Made by a program: the position numbers and the translations under genes. Below, piece after piece: positions 1 through 7,758 of a stretch of 64,000 nucleotides of DNA (its first letter is position 1; every line of letters begins with the position of its first letter). Source of the stretch: Methanosarcinales archaeon Met12. GTDB lineage: Archaea; Halobacteriota; UBA148; JAJOKI01. The stretch lies in assembly GCA_002813105.2 (NCBI GenBank), contig CP017966.2, forward strand, positions 558,001 to 622,000, read 5' to 3'. The notes beneath the pieces are model-generated. The model was given only the letters and a program-made list of their open reading frames with translations. It ran no database searches and was not told the origin of the DNA.

Positions 1-55
1 CCGGTTGCTTTGGCTTATGTCGCGCCTTGAACTTCTTTTTTCTTTTCCTGCCCAT
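1..55 (-). CDS. N-terminus of a small, very basic protein (runs off the window)
   Basis: Only the first 18 codons are visible on the minus strand, beginning at an ATG and reading MGRKRKKKFKARHKPKQP. The peptide is almost entirely Lys/Arg with no hydrophobic core yet, so it could be a nucleic-acid-binding protein or the basic leader of a longer one. It lies 12 nt downstream of the small membrane protein gene in the same direction, which suggests co-transcription. I do not recognise the family. Confidence 0.35.
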   Translation of the reverse strand, partial: MGRKRKKKFKARHKPKQP

Positions 56-67
56 ATCATATCCTTA

Positions 68-265
68 TCATACAGATTTGATAATTGTCATTATGATCAA
101 CCACATCACCAGGAATATTAAGTACAATGGTATTATAAGTATCAATGTTGCCAAGTTCTGCCAGAATGTAGTTGGGCCCAGCCATAGTAATATATAGATG
201 GTTGGAACTAAGGGGACTCCCACTATAAGAACGAAACCTGCTACAGATCTTAAAAAGCCCATCAT
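68..265 (-). CDS. small two-helix membrane protein, unknown function
   Basis: A 65-residue protein made almost entirely of two hydrophobic segments (about residues 5-28 and 36-62), separated by a short polar stretch around FWQN. There are no catalytic motifs and no cleavable signal peptide. The start is one of two adjacent Met codons. It sits just upstream of a basic small ORF on the same strand and is separated by about 70 nt from the glycosyltransferase that follows. Function cannot be assigned; it may be a small accessory membrane protein of the glycan locus or belong to the next operon. Confidence 0.4.
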   Translation of the reverse strand: MMGFLRSVAGFVLIVGVPLVPTIYILLWLGPTTFWQNLATLILIIPLYLIFLVMWLIIMTIIKSV

Positions 266-334
266 CTTCTTTTTATATCCTTTAATCTATTAAAGGCTTG
301 TTGCTAAATGATATCACCAACTGTTTTGAAGATG

Positions 335-1492
335 CTATTTGTTGCCGATTCTGTTTATTACATCGCAGTACTTAGATGCAACCGTATCCCAGCCGAGGTC
401 TGCTAAATTACATTTGACCTCTATTGGGCGTTCATAACATTTAATGAGTGCCCTTGCAATCGCATCTGCATCCCCGGGTGGGATGAAGAGAGTCCCCTCG
501 TATTTGGACATGGACTCCTCCAGTCCGCCAACATTGGAAACGATGATGGGTTTTTTGTAGCACATTGCTATGTGGGCTGCGCCGCTCTGTGACGCCCTTG
601 TGTATGGAAAGACGATTACGTCGGCGGCTGAAAAATATAGCGGAATATCTTTATCGGAAACATATTTTGGCATCAATGTTATCTGGTCCCTGCGTTTTGA
701 TGCCGCAACTCGCTCAACCACTTCATCTCCACCTTCCCAGAGCTCTCCGACGATGAGCAGTCTTGCATTCTTCGCTACTTCTTCTGGCAATCGTTCGAAT
801 GCGTCAATGAGATATGGAATTCCTTTATATCTCCTGATCAACCCAAAACTCAAAATGACGAACTTTTCCTTAATTTTCAGCGCAGACCTGGCTTTTTTCC
901 TGTCGATTTGTTTGTAATGGTCGTAGAGCCCGAGTGGAATGGTGTGTATTTTTTCTTCATCGAGGCGATATTTCGATGCGATCAATTCCTTATCAAAGTT
1001 GGAGTGTGTGACGTATGCATCTGCCTTATGGGTCAATAGGCGGCCAGCTATACGTGAATATAACCTGATCGGCAAGATTGCCTCCTCTAACGGATCGACA
1101 ACCTCGTGAAACTCGATGATGAGTTTTGATTTCAGAGATAGAATATTTAACATCTTCAAGACAAGGTGCATGTGTGCCACAGAAGACGTCCACCATTGTA
1201 GTATAATCACATCAGGATTCTGCTTTTTGATAAAGTGAAATGCCCTAATCCAGCTCAATGGCGAATTGTAATCCATGCCATCATAAACCGTGACGTTAGG
1301 CAAGAATTCAAGGTCTGATATCTTTTTTCCAACGTGCTCTCGCCCCGGAAACAAAAATTGGGGCAATAATTTTCTTAAACAGACCACTGACACGTTATTT
1401 GATGTTGATAGTGCATTAGCGAGGCGGATTGTATAATAGCTCAACCCGCTGAGGAACTGCTTAGATGGACCAACGATGCATATGTTTCTCAT
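335..1492 (-). CDS. GT4-family glycosyltransferase
   Basis: A 385-residue GT-B fold glycosyltransferase that would transfer a sugar from a nucleotide donor to a glycan acceptor at the inner face of the membrane. The N-terminal acceptor domain begins with a Gly-rich loop (GPSKQFLSGLSYYTIRLANA). The C-terminal donor domain opens with ILSFGLIRRYKGIPYLIDAF, and the donor-site segment reads YFSAADVIVFPYTRASQSGA. The usual E-x7-E donor motif of GT4 enzymes is not intact: the first Glu is replaced in the ASQSGAAHIAM stretch, so the donor site is atypical. Length fits the family. It is the first gene of the glycan locus and has no close same-strand partner. Confidence 0.8.
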   Translation of the reverse strand: MRNICIVGPSKQFLSGLSYYTIRLANALSTSNNVSVVCLRKLLPQFLFPGREHVGKKISDLEFLPNVTVYDGMDYNSPLSWIRAFHFIKKQNPDVIILQWWTSSVAHMHLVLKMLNILSLKSKLIIEFHEVVDPLEEAILPIRLYSRIAGRLLTHKADAYVTHSNFDKELIASKYRLDEEKIHTIPLGLYDHYKQIDRKKARSALKIKEKFVILSFGLIRRYKGIPYLIDAFERLPEEVAKNARLLIVGELWEGGDEVVERVAASKRRDQITLMPKYVSDKDIPLYFSAADVIVFPYTRASQSGAAHIAMCYKKPIIVSNVGGLEESMSKYEGTLFIPPGDADAIARALIKCYERPIEVKCNLADLGWDTVASKYCDVINRIGNK

Positions 1493-1570
1493 CGTAACTT
1501 TAACACTAATGAAGCGGTGAGGATTTATAAGTAGCTCTTAGGAGTTAGTCGATTAAAAATAAACATAATA

Positions 1571-1988
1571 TCACTCAGAATTTAATAATAGTTCTTTTAT
1601 CGTTTTTTCGAACTCCTTTAATGCTCCCAAGTCGTTTTGGAGTACATTGTATATCTCATCAAGGTCTAATCTCCAGTAGATATGGACCAGCACGTTTCTG
1701 AGACCTGCCAGGTCGGACACGGACTCACATAGTTGGCGGGTAAGATGTCTGACTCGCGGAGTATTTCAAAAGTTAAGTCGCCGGCTTTCTCAATTTTTTC
1801 TTGACTATCAAGTGATTAGCTATATCGATGATGGACTGGATCGATACCAGCATGGCATGGAGCACCCCGTCCCTCTTGTCCCCGTCCCATTTCAAATCAC
1901 CAAGGCTTATCGACCTGTACCTGCCCCAATCTTTTAAAGTAGCATCAAGCTCCCTGAGGTGCCACATTGCTCCTTTTCTACCCAGCAT
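1571..1988 (-). pseudogene. HepT-like HEPN toxin, frameshifted
   Basis: The first 71 codons match the intact HEPN protein at 12158-12574 closely (HLREL, SISL, DKR..VLHA, SIQ..IDIANHLI, LRKP). The frame then breaks directly after LRKPAT. Homology resumes in another frame (TFEILRESDILP), and after a second shift continues to a stop at 1571 with RNVLVHIYW, which is the R-x4-H-x-Y ribonuclease motif of HepT. About four codons are missing at the first break. The gene follows its MntA-like partner by 3 nt, as in intact modules. The toxin is therefore probably inactive unless the shifts are sequence errors. Confidence 0.7.
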
Positions 1989-1991
1989 TAC

Positions 1992-2393
1992 CTACGCCTC
2001 CGCGAGAAATCGCTCATCCAGCCACATGCTTGTCTCCATATAGTCAAGATACTCTCTCATAGCCGCCTCCTCATATCCGATACGCCCATATTCATCCTTG
2101 CAAAAGACCAGTTCACTGCTGCTTATAACATTATACTGGAAATCGATAGGGGACGAGTCCAGAATTTTGACATCGAACTCATGCTTTGGCTTAATTTCGT
2201 CTTCCAATTTCCTCGCAACCTGTATGGGAAATCTGAAACGTTCGTATGGGCCAAGCTTTTCCGGGGTTAAAACGGCAACATCCACGTCCCTGAAGTCGTC
2301 ACTGACCAAAAAAGAACCGAAAACGTAGCCGAGGTCGACTTCCAATCCGGAAAGTACTTGTTCAATTCTCTTTATGATTGCTTTCTTTTCCAT
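1992..2393 (-). CDS. MntA-like nucleotidyltransferase antitoxin
   Basis: A MNT-fold nucleotidyltransferase of about 133 residues if started at the Met of MEKKAIIK; an earlier in-frame start exists but reads through a repeated sequence. The active-site signature is GSFLVSDDFRDVDVAVL (GS followed by D-x-D). In characterised MntA/HepT pairs the nucleotidyltransferase AMPylates the Tyr in the HEPN R-x4-H-x-Y motif and neutralises the RNase. Its own partner just downstream (1571-1988) is frameshifted, so this appears to be an orphan antitoxin. It is a close paralogue of the protein at 11739-12155. Confidence 0.75.
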   Translation of the reverse strand: MEKKAIIKRIEQVLSGLEVDLGYVFGSFLVSDDFRDVDVAVLTPEKLGPYERFRFPIQVARKLEDEIKPKHEFDVKILDSSPIDFQYNVISSSELVFCKDEYGRIGYEEAAMREYLDYMETSMWLDERFLAEA

Positions 2394-2414
2394 GAATATG
2401 CCTATCCCTACTTT

Positions 2415-2450
2415 AGTTGCATCACTATTCAAGCCCCTCGTCCACAAGGT
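2415..2450. repeat. dispersed repeat copy 1 (of 2)
   Basis: The stretch starting AGTTGCATCACTAT and ending CCTCGTCCACAAG recurs at 2941-2983 with an 8-nt insertion and one substitution. The two copies bracket the AbrB antitoxin and MazF-relic cassette. They may be duplicated cassette borders or the remains of an older gene. Confidence 0.5.
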
Positions 2451-2510
2451 CACTTGTGCCCTTGAATCTAGATAAGGTTCGTTAACATCTCTAACTTTTC
2501 TATTTGTATT

Positions 2511-2627
2511 TTAACCTCCTAAACTCTTTATTCCTAAACTCAACTTCAATCTTTTATCGATTTCCTTCATTGTTTCATCAGGTAAACGTCCCAACCTTCT
2601 CGTAACGAGTCTGCGTGGCACGATCAT
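2511..2627 (-). pseudogene. MazF/PemK-type toxin relic (start and C-terminus only)
   Basis: A 38-codon ORF whose ATG overlaps the stop of the antitoxin upstream (CTATGATC). After the first two residues it reads like the C-terminal end of MazF/PemK endoribonucleases: VPRRLVTRRLGRLPDETM, then a Lys/Leu-rich final helix. The catalytic N-terminal beta-barrel core is missing, while the start codon and its translational coupling survive, which points to an internal deletion. Family assignment rests on my recognition of the C-terminal pattern and is moderate. Confidence 0.5.
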
Positions 2628-2869
2628 AGTTCATAGACGTCTTCCTCTTCACTATCCCAAATATTCTTTAGCGCCTGTTGTTGTAGCAACAAAGAGCTCT
2701 CATCGATATAGGTATCGGTTTCTTCTTCATGCACAAGCCTTAAAACCAGAATATCATCCTCGTCAGCCAACAATTTGAACCGCATGCCTGCCCTTAACCG
2801 CATCTTCTCAAGGCTTCGCTTTGGGATTGATAAATATCCATCTTCCGTGATTTCTACGTACAGCGTCAT
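2624..2869 (-). CDS. AbrB/SpoVT-type (swapped-hairpin) antitoxin
   Basis: An 81-residue protein with an N-terminal AbrB-like DNA-binding domain (about residues 3-45: VEITEDGYLSIPKRSLEKM, RLRAGMRFKLL) and an acidic C-terminal tail (EETDTYIDESS, DSEEEDVYEL) of the kind that threads into a toxin. It would repress its own operon and neutralise a cognate toxin. The cognate reading frame directly downstream is only a MazF-like remnant, so this is an antitoxin left without a functional neighbour. The cassette is bracketed by a repeated sequence at 2415-2450 and 2941-2983. Confidence 0.65.
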   Translation of the reverse strand: MTLYVEITEDGYLSIPKRSLEKMRLRAGMRFKLLADEDDILVLRLVHEEETDTYIDESSLLLQQQALKNIWDSEEEDVYEL

Positions 2870-2940
2870 CTTTTATCTTTTCACCCCTATGTTATGTATT
2901 CATATTACCTCTTTTTAAGACTTTGCGTAATATTTTTCAA

Positions 2941-2983
2941 AGTTGCATCACTATATTAAACTTTCAAGCCCCCCGTCCACAAG
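2941..2983. repeat. dispersed repeat copy 2 (of 2)
   Basis: Second copy of the sequence at 2415-2450, same orientation, with an ATTAAACT-type insertion between AGTTGCATCACTAT and TTCAAGCC. It lies in the roughly 250-nt gap between the antitoxin cassette and the divergent VapBC module. Nothing else in that gap is recognisable except AT-rich promoter-like sequence before 3119. Confidence 0.45.
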
Positions 2984-3118
2984 CTTAGTAAATGCAAAAG
3001 AGATCGATAATATTTTCAGAGTGACTGGCTACGGCTCTTGCCAATTGGTACACTGGAAAAGTTTTGATAAACGATTAGGTATATATACATTTAGGTTAAT
3101 GTTGATGTAGGTGATAGC

Positions 3119-3313
3119 ATGTATGTAAGAACCACGATACAATTAAGGGAGGATGTGTATCAGATGCTCAAAAAAGACGCGGGTTCGAGGAGAATGTCAG
3201 AAAAGATAAATAAAATCCTTACTGAAGCACTTTTCAAAAAGAAGAAAACCCTCTTTGGAACGATGCCAAAAATAGGGATAGGTGATCTAAGAGATCACAA
3301 GGACAGGATATGA
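3119..3313 (+). CDS. vapB: VapB-type antitoxin
   Basis: A 64-residue protein starting MYVRTTIQLREDVYQML, a ribbon-helix-helix DNA-binding start followed by a basic tail (KKKKTLFGTMPKIGIGDL), which is the usual VapB layout. Its last codons overlap the start of the PIN-domain gene (ATGATG at 3310), indicating translational coupling. It should bind and inhibit the PIN RNase and autoregulate the pair. The AT-rich stretch 3060-3110 contains TATA-like sequence. Confidence 0.75.
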   Translation: MYVRTTIQLREDVYQMLKKDAGSRRMSEKINKILTEALFKKKKTLFGTMPKIGIGDLRDHKDRI

Positions 3314-3687
3314 TGTTGATCGATTCTTCTGCGTGGATTGAGTACTTTATGGGGACTGAAAAGGGTGAAAAGGTACGAAAAATTATCGATGATGATGAGC
3401 AAGTATACATCTCTCCGGTGGTATTGGCGGAAATATATTCGAAATCGATTCGAACAGATGGAAAACAGGATGAAAGAAGGGATTTTATGGTAAAAAGATG
3501 TGTGGTTGTTTCAATCGACGAGAGAATTGCCGTTCAGGCAGCCAAGATTCATGCAGAGGCGAAAAAGGATATAAAAAACTTTGGACTTGCAGATGCATTT
3601 ATACTTGCAACTGCCAGAGAAAGGGAGATAAAAGTGTTGACAGGAGACCGGCATTTCAGGAACTTCCCGGAGGGCGTAATGCTTTGA
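3310..3687 (+). CDS. vapC: VapC PIN-domain ribonuclease toxin
   Basis: A 125-residue PIN domain of normal family length. The acidic metal-binding residues are all in place: D5 in MLIDSSAWIEY, the Glu in VVLAEIYSK (about 41), the Asp in FGLADAFILATA (about 94) and the Asp in VLTGDRHF (about 112). The predicted role is Mg-dependent endoribonuclease acting on tRNA, rRNA or mRNA. It is coupled to vapB by a 4-nt overlap. The last 29 nt (3653-3681) recur with two mismatches at 12599-12627, which suggests a related vapC once stood there. Confidence 0.85.
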   Translation: MMLIDSSAWIEYFMGTEKGEKVRKIIDDDEQVYISPVVLAEIYSKSIRTDGKQDERRDFMVKRCVVVSIDERIAVQAAKIHAEAKKDIKNFGLADAFILATAREREIKVLTGDRHFRNFPEGVML

Positions 3688-3744
3688 GCCCGTGTTCAAA
3701 TACCATGAAGACAAAATCTGTCTCTAAGGGATGTGCCTTGATCA

Positions 3745-3774
3745 CTTTGACGGAATCGTCAGTAGAGGGTAAAA
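3745..3774. repeat. cassette-border repeat, left copy
   Basis: CTTTGACGGAATCGTCAGTA continues to a GTAAA-type end and is repeated at 4785-4813 in the same orientation with about four differences. It contains a small inverted repeat, TGAC GGAATC GTCA. The two copies flank the MNT/HEPN gene pair exactly. Confidence 0.6.
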
Positions 3775-3874
3775 TGGTGTAAAGAAAATGGGCGGTGGAG
3801 ACCCCCTAATATAAATGTTAACTAACCAAAAGCTTGAACAAGGTTTAGGTATAAACTTCATAGAAGGAATCTCG

Positions 3875-4318
3875 ATGACCATAATATCCGATCTAAAGAA
3901 AAAGTGCCAAGACAGATTCGGAGAGAATCTGTTATCTCTGGTATTATTTGGTTCTATTGTTCGGGGAGGAGCTACGGAAGGTTCTGACATAGATGGATTG
4001 GTGATAGTAAAAGGATTGGAGAAAGATTGGAGGGCCAGAGACAAAATTACTCTGGAATTAGAGGAACTGGGTTTTAGGTACGAAAAAACGATCCACCTAA
4101 CGTTGGTTGGGGAGAAAGACATGGATCTTTCGATAAACTTCGGATCCCCGCTAATGTTTGAAATTTATGATGCAAATGAAGTTATCTTTGACAAAAATAA
4201 TTTTTTTGAGAAGTCCATGGCCAAATTCGAAAAAAACATGAAAAAATGGAAAGCAAAAAAGACTGCTTATGGAGAATGGGACGTTCCTGGACTGGCGGTG
4301 ATTAGCAGTGGGACCTGA
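3875..4318 (+). CDS. MNT-domain nucleotidyltransferase (TA antitoxin-type)
   Basis: A nucleotidyltransferase of about 147 residues, started at MTIISDLKKK; an upstream in-frame Met at 3815 adds a stretch with no homology feel. The active-site signature reads GSIVRGGATEGSDIDGLVIV (GS then D-x-D). It overlaps the following HEPN gene by 11 nt, the typical architecture of MNT/HEPN modules. The likely role is antitoxin or nucleotide-transferring modifier of the HEPN partner. The pair is bracketed by a roughly 29-bp direct repeat (3745 and 4785), so it looks like an inserted cassette. Confidence 0.7.
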   Translation: MTIISDLKKKCQDRFGENLLSLVLFGSIVRGGATEGSDIDGLVIVKGLEKDWRARDKITLELEELGFRYEKTIHLTLVGEKDMDLSINFGSPLMFEIYDANEVIFDKNNFFEKSMAKFEKNMKKWKAKKTAYGEWDVPGLAVISSGT

Positions 4319-4754
4319 CACCAGAGCTATTGCAGAAGCCTTGATGATAGAAGCAAAGTCAGATCTAAACTCTGCACAAATTTTGTTTGAAGGGGGAGAG
4401 TACAGCAGATCTATCTATCACTCTCAGCAAGCGGTTGAAAAAGCCATGAAGTCATGTCTTGCACTGGCGGGAAAAATGATCACAGATAATCATTTTGTAT
4501 CAGATAGATTTACACACACGTTCTCAAACATGCCCAATGCTTTGAAAATCGCGAAAGATGCAAAATATCTGGAACGTCAAGGGACGAAAACGAGATATCC
4601 GATGTTCAGAGATGCGACAAGACCCATATGGATACCATCCAAGGAATATACAAAGTCAGACGCAGTAGAAGCTTTTGAAAAAGCCGAATCCGCTTTCGAT
4701 GCGATTATTGGATTCATGGAGGATGAATATAAAATAACGTTCGAGTTGGAATGA
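4308..4754 (+). CDS. HEPN-domain protein (MNT partner)
   Basis: A 148-residue all-helical HEPN protein starting at a GTG that overlaps the upstream nucleotidyltransferase gene. Family-like segments are DLNSAQILFEGGEYSRSIYH, SQQAVEKAMKSCLA (the conserved QQAxEKxxK helix), TRYPMF and the closing helix with DAVEAFEKAESAF. It belongs to the QQAVEK/RYP branch of HEPN proteins rather than the HepT R-x4-H-x-Y branch, so RNase activity is uncertain. It is co-encoded with its MNT partner between two copies of a short repeat. Confidence 0.7.
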   Translation: MGPDTRAIAEALMIEAKSDLNSAQILFEGGEYSRSIYHSQQAVEKAMKSCLALAGKMITDNHFVSDRFTHTFSNMPNALKIAKDAKYLERQGTKTRYPMFRDATRPIWIPSKEYTKSDAVEAFEKAESAFDAIIGFMEDEYKITFELE

Positions 4755-4784
4755 GGCATATTAACCAAGATACGAGTTCGATTG

Positions 4785-4813
4785 CTTTGACGGAATTGTC
4801 AGTAGAGAGCAAA
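4785..4813. repeat. cassette-border repeat, right copy
   Basis: CTTTGACGGAATTGTCAGTA continues to GAGAGCAAA and repeats the 3745-3774 sequence. It lies 30 nt after the HEPN stop and ends 7 nt before the GT4 start, so it may also carry the promoter or leader of the following glycosyltransferase gene. Confidence 0.6.
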
Positions 4814-4820
4814 GAATAAG

Positions 4821-5897
4821 ATGAAAATAGCCCAAGTTTGCCCCAGATACCATCCAGATATCGGTGGCGTGGAAACGCATGTAAAGGCGATCAGTGAGCG
4901 GTTGGTAAAATATGGATTGGATATTGAAGTTATATGCACAAACCCTTTTAGAAAAAGCGTTTACGGAAAAACGCCCCACAGGGAAGAAACAATCAATGAA
5001 GTAAAGGTAACACGATTCAGGTCAATCGCACCTAACGATGCCTTTTTCTTTGCACCGGGGATTTATAATTATCTTAAAAATCGAGACTACTACGTAATTC
5101 ATGCGCACAGCTATCATGCGTTTCCAGCGTTATTTGCCGCCTTTGCCAAAAAGGGTCGAAAATTAGTTTTCACACCCTATTATCATGGAGCAGGGCATTC
5201 ATTCATCCGAAATATACTCCTCAAGTCATATCGCCCGCTTGGAGCAAGGATATTTAAAAAAGCAGACAAAGTAGTATGCGTATCGCAGTTTGAGTTGAAT
5301 TTGATAAAAAAGCATTTCAACGTTCCTGCATCTAAGTTAATCCACATTCCTAACGGCATAAATTTAGATGAGTTCAGGGATGTTAAACCACTCGAAAGGA
5401 AGCATAAAACGATCTTGTTCGTAGGGCGTCTCGAAAAATATAAAGGTGTGCAGCACATCATCCAAGCGTTGCCGTTACTGGAAGAATATCGATTGGAGAT
5501 TGTAGGAACAGGACTATATGGGCAAGAATTGAAAAAATTGGCAAGTAAACTTGGTGTAAGCGAGAGGATTGACTGGATAAAGGAGCTTTCAAGAGCCGAA
5601 TTATTGCGACATTACAAATCCGCTGATGTTTTCGTCATGCCATCACAGTTTGAGGCATACGGGATTACGGTGGCAGAGGCGCTTGCAAGTGGGGTTCCTT
5701 GCATCGTGGCTACGGGAAGCGCTCTTGAAGAATTCGTGGACGATGAAACATGCATAGGCATGAGTCATCCGATAGAAAGTGCTCTCCTTGCCAGCACAAT
5801 AGAATCTGTGTGCAGCCGACGTGCAAATAAAGTCAAAAATTTAATGGATTGGGATGAAGTTGTGAATAAATTGACTAAGATTTACGATGAAAAGTAA
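4821..5897 (+). CDS. GT4-family glycosyltransferase
   Basis: A 358-residue GT-B glycosyltransferase. The N-terminal acceptor domain starts MKIAQVCPRYHPDIGGVETH with the typical GG loop. The donor domain starts ILFVGRLEKYKGVQHIIQAL and contains the E-x7-E donor motif in QFEAYGITVAEALASGVPC. It would transfer a hexose from a nucleotide-sugar to a lipid-linked glycan in the cytoplasm. It directly follows the MNT/HEPN cassette and is convergent with the FkbM-type methyltransferase that ends 3 nt beyond its own stop. Confidence 0.88.
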   Translation: MKIAQVCPRYHPDIGGVETHVKAISERLVKYGLDIEVICTNPFRKSVYGKTPHREETINEVKVTRFRSIAPNDAFFFAPGIYNYLKNRDYYVIHAHSYHAFPALFAAFAKKGRKLVFTPYYHGAGHSFIRNILLKSYRPLGARIFKKADKVVCVSQFELNLIKKHFNVPASKLIHIPNGINLDEFRDVKPLERKHKTILFVGRLEKYKGVQHIIQALPLLEEYRLEIVGTGLYGQELKKLASKLGVSERIDWIKELSRAELLRHYKSADVFVMPSQFEAYGITVAEALASGVPCIVATGSALEEFVDDETCIGMSHPIESALLASTIESVCSRRANKVKNLMDWDEVVNKLTKIYDEK

Positions 5898-5899
5898 AA

Positions 5900-6775
5900 T
5901 CAGTCTCTTATGCATAATAAATTTGTAGAATATACTTTTTCAGGAGTATATGTTTCTACTAACTTGGCGATTTCAACTGGTTCTATTTTCTTTTCTTGTG
6001 CATTTATTTCATAAAGCTTGAAACCGTGGTCTATGAGTAAATTTATATACTCTTTTGGCTCGATACCAAATTTTATAAGCCCCATGGGCCAAAATTCGGT
6101 GATTATTTTTAGATTTTTATTTTTCTGTAAAAGCAAGGGTGCCCCTTGAATCGCTTTTATTTCTGCCCCCTCAATATCCATCTTAATAAAGTTGATCTTC
6201 CCATCATAATTCTTGAAATAATCATCTAATCGTATAGATTCGATTTCGATAAACTTATGACAAGCATCAGGTGAGTCATGTATTCTGTGCTCATCTTTAC
6301 ATAAGTATGATTTGTTCTTTCCAGTTTTGTCTGAAACTGCTTTCTGTTCAAGAATGACATTTTTATACCCATTTATTTCGATATTTTTTTTAAGCAAGCC
6401 AAAAAAATCCGGATCCGGTTCAAAAGCATAAACCCTGCCAGTTTCTCCAACCAGATTTGCAGCGATTAAGGTGTAATATCCAATACCTGCTCCAACATCC
6501 AGGACGACATCACCCTTTTTAATTTCTTTCTTAAATTGTCCTGTTGTTAATGCTTCCCATACCCCCCATACGGACAATGCATACTGATCTCCAGGATCTA
6601 AAAACATTTTATGACCCTGAACAAGAGCAACATTTTTAGAACTCTTCAGATGAGAAATTATGAACTCATATACAACTCTGACAGGGTAAAGTTTGCCAAT
6701 TTTATGCTCTCTATGAACCGAAAAAAGTTTAACTCCACCTCTAAATATTGAAAGCTTTATTTCATGGATATTCAT
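5900..6775 (-). CDS. FkbM-family SAM-dependent methyltransferase
   Basis: A 291-residue class I methyltransferase. The SAM-binding motif is VVLDVGAGIGYYTLIAANLV at about residues 82-101, followed by the acidic motif YAFEPDPDFFGLLKKNI. The FkbM hallmark KMDIEGAEIKAI is present near residue 200. The FkbM family O-methylates sugars or alcohols of secondary metabolites and glycans; here the context points to methylating a glycan residue. It is encoded alone on the minus strand, convergent with a GT4 gene and divergent from the next methyltransferase, with a 160-nt AT-rich intergenic stretch (6776-6934) serving both promoters. Confidence 0.85.
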   Translation of the reverse strand: MNIHEIKLSIFRGGVKLFSVHREHKIGKLYPVRVVYEFIISHLKSSKNVALVQGHKMFLDPGDQYALSVWGVWEALTTGQFKKEIKKGDVVLDVGAGIGYYTLIAANLVGETGRVYAFEPDPDFFGLLKKNIEINGYKNVILEQKAVSDKTGKNKSYLCKDEHRIHDSPDACHKFIEIESIRLDDYFKNYDGKINFIKMDIEGAEIKAIQGAPLLLQKNKNLKIITEFWPMGLIKFGIEPKEYINLLIDHGFKLYEINAQEKKIEPVEIAKLVETYTPEKVYSTNLLCIRD

Positions 6776-6934
6776 AACTTAAACAGACCAAGCGGTTATT
6801 TTTATTATCACTACTGATATTACATGACTTAAGCATTTTTATTACTTTACAATTTACAAACCAAAAAAATCGTTAAAGTTTGAATCAAAAAGATTTTGTA
6901 CCATCAAACGGTAATCTTTTAAGTAATCATACAA

Positions 6935-7747
6935 ATGCAGAATAAAGTGTATGGTTTAATACTCAGGAAGGCATTTATGAGGATAAGTAAAATAATGAGA
7001 TCGGAACTCCAATCAGAATCTTTGAACATTAATAAGTTTTACAAAGATCATTATGCCAGTTACCTGGAAGATAATAAAGATCTTCTTGGCCCCAGACTTA
7101 AACGAATTTTAGAACTGTTCCAGAAAGAAAAACCTTCAAATATCCTTGATATTGGTTGCGGGAATGGTAAATTCGCATACTTGCTTGGTAAAGTCACAAA
7201 TGCCGAGGTTACTGGAATTGATGTTTCAGAGTCTGCGGTTGCTCTGGCATGTCAGAAGATAGAAGCTATCAGGGTCGATGTCGGGCAGGACATTTATCCA
7301 TTTAAAGATGGAGCTTTTAACAGCGTTTTTTGCGGTGAGATAATTGAGCACCTGTTCAATACCGACCATCTGCTGGACGAAATCTACAGGGTTATGGCAA
7401 AAGACGGGTTTTGCATTCTTACCACGCCAAATCTTGCCGCATGGTATAACCGAATAAGCCTTGCGTTGGGATATCAGCCGTTTTATACAGAGGTCAGCAT
7501 TTATCATAACGTTGGCAAGCTCAGCAGCAAAGGAGGGATGACGTCAACAGGGCACATTAGAGGATTCACATATCGCTCACTCAAAGAACTTATTGAAATA
7601 CATAACTTCAAAATAATAAAAGCTTATGGCGTACATGATCCTCATATTCCTTCACCCTTGAACATAATCGACAGAATAGCATCTTTCTTGCCATCAATGG
7701 GCAGCGATATTATTATAATGTTTAAGAAGGCAGAAGAACTCAATTAA
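6935..7747 (+). CDS. class I SAM-dependent methyltransferase (UbiE/Methyltransf_11 type)
   Basis: A 270-residue protein with the methyltransferase core at about residues 65-165: motif I ILDIGCGNGKFAYLLG, motif II VTGIDVSESAVALA, and the post-II motif FNSVFCGEIIEHLFNTD followed by a loop with TTPNLAAWYNR. The N-terminal 60 residues are helical and polar. In-frame Met codons at residues 15 and 21 are alternative starts. It begins a plus-strand run: methyltransferase, GT4, epimerase, methyltransferase, with gaps of 11 nt or less or overlaps. That context suggests modification of a sugar in the same glycan. Confidence 0.82.
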   Translation: MQNKVYGLILRKAFMRISKIMRSELQSESLNINKFYKDHYASYLEDNKDLLGPRLKRILELFQKEKPSNILDIGCGNGKFAYLLGKVTNAEVTGIDVSESAVALACQKIEAIRVDVGQDIYPFKDGAFNSVFCGEIIEHLFNTDHLLDEIYRVMAKDGFCILTTPNLAAWYNRISLALGYQPFYTEVSIYHNVGKLSSKGGMTSTGHIRGFTYRSLKELIEIHNFKIIKAYGVHDPHIPSPLNIIDRIASFLPSMGSDIIIMFKKAEELN

Positions 7748-7758
7748 TAGGAAACATT

